A DNA stretch of 39,745 nt from Bacteroidales bacterium (GTDB lineage: Bacteria; Bacteroidota; Bacteroidia; Bacteroidales; ML635J-15): contig JAQVOR010000015.1 of assembly GCA_028702535.1 (NCBI GenBank), forward strand, positions 1,361 through 41,105. The letters run 5' to 3'. The notes under the pieces are model-generated. The model ran no database searches. It was not told the DNA's origin and was given only the letters and a program-made list of their open reading frames with translations. The position numbers were made by a program, and so were the translations under genes. Below are positions 34,122 through 39,745 of this stretch, one piece after another (within the stretch, counting starts at the first letter, position 1; each line of letters begins with the position of its first letter).

Positions 34122-34703
34122 TTAAGATTCTTTATTTTCTACGTTAAAGCATCTGCGGCACAAAGGTTCGTAAATATCTTTTTCTCCAAGCATAACAATA
34201 TTTTTGCCAGCTGATTTACGATGGCTAAATTGTGCTAATTCGCCACAGTGCATACATACTGCATGAACTTTAGTTACATATTCGGCAACTGCAAATAATG
34301 CTGGCATTGGACCAAAAGGACGACCAGCAAAATCCATATCAAGACCTGCAACAATTACTCTAATGCCCATATTTGCCATTTTTACGCATACTTCAACTAT
34401 CCCGCTATCAAAAAATTGAGCTTCGTCTATGCCGACAACATCAACTTCTCCTATTAATAATAAGATATTTGATGACGATGGCACAGGAGTAGAGCGTATT
34501 GATGTCGAATTATGCGAAACAACTTCATCTTCGCTATATCTTACATCTATTCCAGGCTTAAATATCTCAACATTTTGCTTCGCAAACTCTGCACGACGCA
34601 ACCTGCGGATAAGCTCTTCAGTTTTACCTGAGAACATAGATCCAGCGATAACTTCTATCCAGCCATTTTTCGGTTCACCTTTTCTCGATTGTTCAAGAAA
34701 CAT
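34122..34703 (-). CDS. tdk: Thymidine kinase, class II
   Basis: A 193-aa cytoplasmic enzyme phosphorylating thymidine to dTMP in the salvage pathway. Motifs: P-loop [52 protein letters not shown] and zinc site [14 protein letters not shown] with a second pair CRRCF near the C-terminus. Length is normal. First gene of the minus-strand tdk, murF-alr, DUF4105 operon. It is divergent from a conserved hypothetical gene with 61 bases between starts; a TAAATTTG box (minus, 34743-34750) precedes it. Confidence 0.97.
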   Translation of the reverse strand: MFLEQSRKGEPKNGWIEVIAGSMFSGKTEELIRRLRRAEFAKQNVEIFKPGIDVRYSEDEVVSHNSTSIRSTPVPSSSNILLLIGEVDVVGIDEAQFFDSGIVEVCVKMANMGIRVIVAGLDMDFAGRPFGPMPALFAVAEYVTKVHAVCMHCGELAQFSHRKSAGKNIVMLGEKDIYEPLCRRCFNVENKES

Positions 34704-34742
34704 TCTAAATAATTTTTCTAATTTTGTAAAAAATATTAATTA

Positions 34743-34750
34743 CAAATTTA
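34743..34750 (-). promoter_or_regulatory. Candidate -7 box (TAAATTTG) of the tdk operon
   Basis: Minus strand TAAATTTG matches TAnnTTTG, 39 bases upstream of the tdk start, inside the 61-base divergent gap. Confidence 0.45.
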
Positions 34751-34764
34751 TAAAATTATTTTGC

Positions 34765-35508
34765 ATGGAAAACTTATTAACTATAAAAGAAAAAATAAAA
34801 AATGTAAATTATATTTTACAGAAGATAGATAAAGACGGTTTGAGTCTTATAGAAAAGGATATTATTTTGCAGGAACTCAGAGGCTTATACACCTTAGTAA
34901 CTGATTTGAATATATCTGTGCAAGAAACTGAAAAGCCTGTTGATAAAATTCAGAAAATTGATGCACCAACAGTACAAAATCAGAAAAAAACAATAGCCGC
35001 AGATACAACTGAAAATATCGTTGAGTTTCTTGATAGCAGCTCTATAGAGGATGAACCAAAAGAACTTGAAGTTGTAGAAGCTCCTGTTAAAATAGTTGAC
35101 GATACACCAGCTAAGCCAAAACTTGTAAAATCAGAACCAGCTCAGCAAAATTTGTTTGGAAACAATGGACAAACTGCCGTAGTTACCATTGGCGAACAAC
35201 TTGGTCAACATAAAACATCGCTTAACGAAAGTTTTTCAACAGGGGCAAATACAAATGATATTTCAAGTAAATTCGGTCAAAAACCCATTTCTGATATCAA
35301 AGCTGCAATTGGAATTGGAGACAGATTTTTGTACATTAGGGAGTTGTTTAATGGCAATAATGATGAGTTTGAAGAAAATATTATTCATTTAAACTCTTTA
35401 AATTCTTTCGAAGAGGCTAATAATTATCTTAAAGAGAAATATAATTGGGACTATTCACAAGAAACTGTTTCAAATTTTATTAATGTAGTTAAAAGAAAAT
35501 ATTTGTAA
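34765..35508 (+). CDS. Conserved Bacteroidetes hypothetical protein
   Basis: The ORF track starts this frame at 34429, antisense to tdk, but ATG 34765 (MENLLTIKEKIKN) is the plausible start, giving 247 aa. The N-terminal 60 residues are helical and may coil. Residues about 60-175 are acidic, proline-rich and low in complexity. The last 70 residues are well ordered: KFGQKPISDIKAAIGIGDRFLYIRELFNGNNDEFEENIIHLNSLNSFEEANNYLKEKYNWD. From memory, this terminal domain recurs in many Bacteroidetes proteins without known function. It is the first gene of a run with an M28 peptidase (ATG directly after its stop) and rsmI. No signal peptide, so probably cytoplasmic. Confidence 0.8.
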   Translation: MENLLTIKEKIKNVNYILQKIDKDGLSLIEKDIILQELRGLYTLVTDLNISVQETEKPVDKIQKIDAPTVQNQKKTIAADTTENIVEFLDSSSIEDEPKELEVVEAPVKIVDDTPAKPKLVKSEPAQQNLFGNNGQTAVVTIGEQLGQHKTSLNESFSTGANTNDISSKFGQKPISDIKAAIGIGDRFLYIRELFNGNNDEFEENIIHLNSLNSFEEANNYLKEKYNWDYSQETVSNFINVVKRKYL

Positions 35509-36792
35509 ATGTTGTTAAAGATACGTTTGAACATACTGTTTTTTGTATTTTTAAGTTTTTCGGTTTTAAGTACTGCTCAAAATAAGGAAAAAACTTATGA
35601 TAGAATAGAAATTCTTACATCGCCCGATTATCATGGCAGAGGTTATGTTAAAGATGGTTGTGGAAAAGCTGCTGATTATCTTGCTGGCGAAATGCAAAAT
35701 ATTGAATTAAAATATTTTAGTGAGAATTATTTCCAGAAATTTGAGTTTAATGTTAATACTTTTCCAAATAAATTATCTGTAAAATTAGATAAACAAAAAT
35801 TGGAACCAGGTGTAGATTATCTGATTGGCCCTGCTACTCCAAGTATAAATCAAACTTATCAGCTTTATCTTCCCGATTCTGTTTTATTAAATGATACAAC
35901 GGCATTTAAAAAATTGTTAAAATCTAATGATTTTAGCAATAAAATGTTGGTTGTCGATTATGCTGAGACCGAAAACATAGAAATAAAGAAATTCTACATC
36001 AATATTATGTTAAGAAATACTGCTTTTGGAGGCATTGTGGAGCTTATTCCTGATGAACTAATGTGGGCAGTTCGTACTTTTCAGCAAGATTTTCCAGTAG
36101 TAAAAATTAAACGAGAGGCATATAATCGAGATGCCAAAGAATTAAAACTTAATGTAAAAACAAAATTCATTGAAAACTTTGAAGCAAAAAATGTAATTGG
36201 ATATGTAGAAGGTAAAAATACAGATGAATTTATTGTATTTTCGGCTCATTATGATCATCTTGGACGTATGGGTAAAAAGGTCTATATTCCTGGTGCTCAA
36301 GATAATGCAAGCGGAACCGCAATGTTGTTAGATATCGCCGAATATTATATGGAAAATCAGCCAGAACGTTCTGTCGTTTTTATGCTGTTTGCTGGAGAAG
36401 AGGCTGGATTGCTTGGCTCAATAAACTATGTTTTAAACCCATTATTTGACTTGTCTAAAATTAAAATGGTAATAAATCTTGATTTGGTTGGTACAGGAGA
36501 CGATGGAATTACTGTCGTAAATGGTGCTAATCCTGATTATTCTGCAATTTGGGATAAAATAGAACAATTAAATATTGAGAATGAATATTTCACTACCATA
36601 AAAGCACGTGGCGAAGCTGCGAATAGCGATCATTATCCTTTTCATGCTGTTGGAATTCCTGCAATTTTTATTTATACAATGGGAGGTCAAACTTATTATC
36701 ATAACCCAAAGGATAAATTAGAAACACTTACTTTTACAGGCTATGATGCACTTTTTAAACTTTTATTAAATTTTGTCGAAGAATATGAGTAA
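35509..36792 (+). CDS. M28-family zinc aminopeptidase, exported
   Basis: A 427-aa secreted peptidase with a signal peptide (residues 1-23, LSTAQ). After a variable N-terminal domain and a PA-like insert (about 90-215), the zinc peptidase domain has the expected ligands: FSAHYDHLG (His), AQDNASGTAML (bridging Asp), FAGEEAGLLGS (catalytic Glu and ligand Glu), NLDLVG (Asp) and DHYPFHAVGIPAIFIYT with YYHNPKDKLET (final His). It would cleave N-terminal residues from peptides in the periplasm or outside. Its ATG follows the previous stop without a gap, and it overlaps rsmI by 8 bases, so the three genes form one transcript. Confidence 0.92.
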   Translation: MLLKIRLNILFFVFLSFSVLSTAQNKEKTYDRIEILTSPDYHGRGYVKDGCGKAADYLAGEMQNIELKYFSENYFQKFEFNVNTFPNKLSVKLDKQKLEPGVDYLIGPATPSINQTYQLYLPDSVLLNDTTAFKKLLKSNDFSNKMLVVDYAETENIEIKKFYINIMLRNTAFGGIVELIPDELMWAVRTFQQDFPVVKIKREAYNRDAKELKLNVKTKFIENFEAKNVIGYVEGKNTDEFIVFSAHYDHLGRMGKKVYIPGAQDNASGTAMLLDIAEYYMENQPERSVVFMLFAGEEAGLLGSINYVLNPLFDLSKIKMVINLDLVGTGDDGITVVNGANPDYSAIWDKIEQLNIENEYFTTIKARGEAANSDHYPFHAVGIPAIFIYTMGGQTYYHNPKDKLETLTFTGYDALFKLLLNFVEEYE

Positions 36793-37459
36793 ACTTTATC
36801 TTGTTCCAACACCAATCGGTAATCTCGAAGATATGACTTTGAGAGCTATCAGAATTTTGAAAGAAGTTGATTATATTCTTGCCGAAGATACACGAACTTC
36901 TGGTTTTTTACTCAAGCATTTTGAAATAGAAACCAAGATGTATAGCCATCATAAATTTAATGAACATAAAGCTGTCGAACATATTGCAGATAAAATTAAA
37001 AACGGAGAATCTTATGCTTTAATATCTGATGCTGGAACACCATCAATATCTGATCCCGGGTTTTTATTGGTAAAAACTTGTATCGAAATGGGAGTAGAGA
37101 TTGAATGTTTGCCAGGAGCAACAGCATTTGTTCCAGCTTTAGCCGTTTCGGGATTACCATCCGACAGATTTTGTTTTGAGGGATTTATACCTCACAAAAA
37201 AGGCCGAAATAAAAAAGTTCAAGCATTAATTGATGAGGAGCGAACAATGATATTTTATGAATCGCCATACAGATTATTGAAGTCTCTGGAATTGTTTATC
37301 GAATACTTTGGTAAAGATAGAAAAGCATCAGTTTCAAGAGAAATTTCAAAATTATACGAAGAAAACGTCCGAGGAACACTACAAGAATTACATGCTCATT
37401 TTAGTACAAAAACTATTAAAGGTGAAATTGTAATTGTAGTTGGTGGAAAAAACGGTTAA
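36785..37459 (+). CDS. rsmI: 16S rRNA (cytidine1402-2'-O)-methyltransferase
   Basis: Methylates the ribose of C1402 in 16S rRNA using SAM. The track starts at TTG 36773; ATG 36785 is preferred, because it begins the canonical MSKLYLVPTPIGNLEDMTLRAI and overlaps the M28 stop as ATGAGTAA. The 224-aa protein shows the tetrapyrrole methylase fold: YILAEDTRTSG, ALISDAGTPSISDPGFLLV, CLPGATAFVPALAVSGLPSDRFCFEGFIPHKKGR, TMIFYESPYRLLKSL and SREISKLYEE. Its neighbour is an unrelated peptidase. Confidence 0.97.
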   Translation: MSKLYLVPTPIGNLEDMTLRAIRILKEVDYILAEDTRTSGFLLKHFEIETKMYSHHKFNEHKAVEHIADKIKNGESYALISDAGTPSISDPGFLLVKTCIEMGVEIECLPGATAFVPALAVSGLPSDRFCFEGFIPHKKGRNKKVQALIDEERTMIFYESPYRLLKSLELFIEYFGKDRKASVSREISKLYEENVRGTLQELHAHFSTKTIKGEIVIVVGGKNG

Positions 37460-37470
37460 AGTGTTTTCTG

Positions 37471-37526
37471 TTCACGGTTCACGGTTCACGGTTCACGGTT
37501 CTCTGTTCTCTGTTCTCTGTTCTCTG
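37471..37526 (+). repeat. Heptamer tandem arrays (TTCACGG)4 and (TTCTCTG)4
   Basis: Exact units TTCACGG at 37471-37498 and TTCTCTG at 37499-37526, adjoining in the same phase. A single TTCTG precedes and a single TTCACAT follows. The array lies within a dispersed repeat that has no expansion in its other copy at 26565. Confidence 0.95.
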
Positions 37527-37831
37527 TTCACATCGGATTTGTACAAAATGAATCATATTCCTTGTTTATTTATTAGATCTGCAAAAATTTAGAGTTGTTC
37601 AGAGTACATGTATTATTCAGATAATAGTGAACAGTGAACTGTTCCTCGTGTTCTTTGTGGTTTTCTCTTTGTGTCCACTTCGATAAAAACTCACTTTGAC
37701 AAGTCATCACTCATCACTTTTTCTTATGTGTAACTTTTTTTTGCGTTTTAAGTTTTTTTTATTTATCATTTGTTTAAATGTTTTATAATAAACACATCTC
37801 TTCCAATTCACTTAAATCCATCGGAATCGAC

Positions 37832-37856
37832 TACTGAATACTGAATACTGATTACT
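37832..37856 (+). repeat. Heptamer tandem array TACTGAA/TACTGAT
   Basis: TACTGAA TACTGAA TACTGAT TACT: three and a half units, again seven bases long. Confidence 0.85.
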
Positions 37857-38015
37857 TTTTTTCTGCGTTCATCTGCGAAATCTGCTGGATTTGCGTGAAA
37901 CTCTTCACACTTCGACAGGCTGCATCGCACTATATCGCTTTTTGTTTGATTTTTTTGTTCACTTTGACATTTAGCTTCGCCAATGCATTGTTTTACGGTT
38001 AAGCTTTTTTTTATT

Positions 38016-38047
38016 TTTGATAAATATATGAAAAATTATTACTTTTG
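38016..38047 (+). promoter_or_regulatory. Promoter of the L,D-transpeptidase-like gene
   Basis: TTTG (38016-38019), 20-base spacer, TACTTTTG (38040-38047): a full consensus match. The leader is about 80 bases. Confidence 0.75.
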
Positions 38048-38134
38048 TTTAGTAAAATCATTGCTTTGATTTATGATAATTAGCCAAAGATTGTCTCAAT
38101 ACGCTCAAAATCTGTTCGTAATAAATTCTGAAGT

Positions 38135-39526
38135 ATGAAAAAAAGTCTGTTTTATAGGTGGCTAATTTTTTTGTGTTTTTTCGGGATTGCTGCTATCTAT
38201 TTTTCATATTCTCACTCTATTTCGCCCTTGAAAAACAACGTGTTTTGTTGTTATGATACAATTTATCATAATTATGATACAAGTTTTTATCAACCTCCCC
38301 CCGAATATAAGCCTAAACCAATTGCAAGCTTAAGTTTGGAAGAATTGTGGTCATATTATTTGATAAATCCTTGCTATTTACCTCTAATTAAAGATTCTGC
38401 ATTATGGGAACCAGGTAAAAACATTGGTTTTGATTATGCTGATTTATTCAACGACTCGCTGCCTTTTGACCATAATTACAGAAATAGGTATTTGGTTGGA
38501 GATTTTAATGTTATTGATAGGAATGGAAATTCAAATCCGCTACAAGAAATTTATCCTCATATTAAAAACTTGCTGGAGTTTAATAGCACACCAATTAATA
38601 TTTTAAGACGACTTGATTCCTTAAAATATGGCACCAAAGCTTATGACTCGGTGTTATTAGAAATAGATACTGTTATGAGTGCAGAATCTGCAAGTATATT
38701 TAAGAATTTTCTTTTGAAAGTCTGGAGTTATAAAATGTTGCCGATTTCACGTGATTATTCTTTTTATTGGAGTTCGCTGTTTTCTGCTGGACAGTATGTC
38801 GTTTTGTGTGAGGCTTGCGAAGATACTTTAGTTATGATTGGAAAGTTCGCAACATCGGCAAAACGTTTAAATATTGGGCATCGTACAAATGAGGCAGAAC
38901 TTATTTCGGAATATTATTACACAGATTTGCCTATTGGAAGATACAGGAATTATTATGCTGGTCTTAATACTATTAGCTCTAAACACTGGGAATATGGCCG
39001 CTTTTACAATCAATTAGATAAACAACGAGATGAGGAACTTGGTGGCGGGCATAACCGGATTGTGATGTATCGTAATAAAGTAGAACTTTCAAACTTTATG
39101 CTTTTAGTACCACATCCCGATTATCCTAAAGCTATGAAAAACAACGGAATACACGAAGTCGCTCTTAGCGATGTAGCCAGAGGAATGCTTGGTACTGCAA
39201 ATAGTGTAGGGTGTTTGAGAGTATCCGATTTTGCTGCAAAATTTATAAGATGGTGGACACCCCAAGATTGTAAGCTATTTATCGCTTATAATGATACATG
39301 CTATGATAATCAAATTAATTATGAAGGAAATATCCTCGATTATTTGCCTTTTAAAAACGAAGAAGAAGGACTTGCTTTTCGAAAGTGGATTAACACTTTT
39401 TATCCATTTTATGCAAAAATACTTGAAATTGACGAAGAAGGCAGTTATCGAAATGGATATGTTATAGACGGATATTATCACTTTAAAGATGAGTATGATA
39501 AATATCTGATAGGCAAGTCATTATAG
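38135..39526 (+). CDS. YkuD-like L,D-transpeptidase domain protein, membrane-anchored
   Basis: A 463-aa protein with an N-terminal membrane anchor or uncleaved signal (about residues 8-26, WLIFLCFFGIAAIYFSY). About 50-290 is a region I do not recognise, with many aromatic residues. About 250-375 resemble a YkuD catalytic domain: NGIHEVALSDVARGMLGTANSVGCLRVSDFAAK, where the spacing His, Gly, Ser, x, Gly, Cys, x, Arg, Asp fits HxxxxxxxxxxxGxxxSxGCxR; the likely nucleophile is Cys360. Most family members read SHGC at this place; here it is SVGC. If active, it would form or cleave 3-3 cross-links in peptidoglycan from the periplasmic side. Identification rests on this one motif. It has a consensus promoter. 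Confidence 0.7.
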   Translation: MKKSLFYRWLIFLCFFGIAAIYFSYSHSISPLKNNVFCCYDTIYHNYDTSFYQPPPEYKPKPIASLSLEELWSYYLINPCYLPLIKDSALWEPGKNIGFDYADLFNDSLPFDHNYRNRYLVGDFNVIDRNGNSNPLQEIYPHIKNLLEFNSTPINILRRLDSLKYGTKAYDSVLLEIDTVMSAESASIFKNFLLKVWSYKMLPISRDYSFYWSSLFSAGQYVVLCEACEDTLVMIGKFATSAKRLNIGHRTNEAELISEYYYTDLPIGRYRNYYAGLNTISSKHWEYGRFYNQLDKQRDEELGGGHNRIVMYRNKVELSNFMLLVPHPDYPKAMKNNGIHEVALSDVARGMLGTANSVGCLRVSDFAAKFIRWWTPQDCKLFIAYNDTCYDNQINYEGNILDYLPFKNEEEGLAFRKWINTFYPFYAKILEIDEEGSYRNGYVIDGYYHFKDEYDKYLIGKSL

Positions 39527-39549
39527 TGACGAAATAAAATGGTAGTTTG

Positions 39550-39623
39550 TTCCGAGTTCCGAGTTCCGAGTTCCGAGTTCCGAGTTCCGAGTTCCGAGTT
39601 CCGAGTTCCGAGTTCCGAGTTCC
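39550..39623 (+). repeat. Heptamer tandem array (TTCCGAG)10.6
   Basis: Ten exact copies of TTCCGAG plus TTCC. It starts 24 bases after the stop codon of the L,D-transpeptidase-like gene. Confidence 0.97.
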
Positions 39624-39745
39624 ATCCGCACCGCTCGCTTCGAATCTTCAATCCGAGTGTCTTTTTACTAATCCTTTTGCTCTGATTTGCAATGTCCTTT
39701 TTACTTTGTCATGTTTACTCGCTGTACTCACTTCGACAGGCCATT
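39624..39745. repeat. Dispersed repeat remnants at the window edge
   Basis: ACCGCTCGCTTCGAATCTTCAATCCGAGTGTC resembles pieces at 7933 and 8083-8112. CTCACTTCGACAGGCC at the edge belongs to the family seen near 26950, 30420 and 37912. No gene is seen. Confidence 0.55.

Larger units (their letters stand above)
37460..38015. other. Gene-free interval with tandem heptamers and dispersed repeats
   Basis: No gene is supported in the 675 bases up to the L,D-transpeptidase-like gene. It holds two heptamer arrays, a TACTGAA heptamer array, an inverted copy of the 26.95-kb repeat (about 37677-37697), CTTCGACAGGCTGCATCGC near 37912, and the promoter at 38016-38047. Confidence 0.65.

Noticed and set aside
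34429-34764. N-terminal extension of the conserved hypothetical at 34765
   Set aside because: It is antisense to the well-supported tdk coding sequence and adds no recognisable domain.
36773-36784. TTG start of rsmI
   Set aside because: The family start MSKLYLVPTPIGNL begins at ATG 36785, which overlaps the upstream stop in the usual coupled way.
37471-39623. Tandem heptamer arrays as a CRISPR array
   Set aside because: The units are seven bases long, directly adjoining, with no spacers and no cas genes.

Overview
The window comes from an AT-rich member of the Bacteroidetes (Bacteroidota), probably Bacteroidales or Marinilabiliales-like. The evidence is the fused MurF-alanine racemase, type A sorting tails of the type IX secretion system (T9SS) on two proteins, a lysine-type phosphoglycerate dehydrogenase, a PorE-like TPR/propeller/OmpA protein, weak or absent Shine-Dalgarno sites, and several TTTG-N19..21-TAnnTTTG promoters. 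The genus cannot be named from the sequence alone. I see no tRNA, rRNA, transposase, CRISPR array or phage gene.

Layout. Bases 1-125 hold the 3' end of a T9SS-secreted protein. Bases 418-3167 (minus) carry the PorE-like protein and a small membrane protein. gcvP follows (3312-6185) with a strong terminator, then a NlpC/P60-LysM cell wall hydrolase whose two ends both look disturbed (6496-7308). Bases 7309-8205 are a dense patch of palindromes and repeats. A DPP-IV-type peptidase (minus) stands divergent to a plus-strand cluster: VanX-like dipeptidase, aroB, an unknown 64-aa ORF, aroA and a phospholipase D-family protein. After a 530-bp gap with an inverted-repeat module come aroC, an AddB-like nuclease, a lipoprotein and typA. 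Two outer membrane proteins (a minus-strand propeller-barrel and a plus-strand Omp85-type barrel) diverge from 25.1-25.2 kb. Next are serA (minus), an alpha/beta hydrolase (plus), a T9SS-exported SGNH-like protein (minus), and a minus-strand operon tdk, murF-alr, DUF4105. A plus-strand operon follows: a conserved hypothetical, an M28 peptidase and rsmI. The window ends with an L,D-transpeptidase-like gene and heptamer tandem repeats.

Themes. Many products act on the cell envelope: NlpC/P60, VanX-like, MurF-Alr, YkuD-like, DUF4105, Omp85, PorE-like and T9SS cargo. Three shikimate genes (aroB, aroA, aroC) lie within 5 kb. The protein-coding content is mostly core metabolism. The unusual material is between genes: long perfect palindromes, an 87-bp duplicated unit with two TT-loop hairpins, a nested GGTGGTT/AACCACC element, a hairpin that contains the likely typA promoter, and at least four different heptamer tandem arrays. 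I found no convincing new multi-gene system. The best leads are the heptamer arrays, the translationally coupled small ORF between aroB and aroA, the divergent short chorismate synthase, and the typA hairpin.
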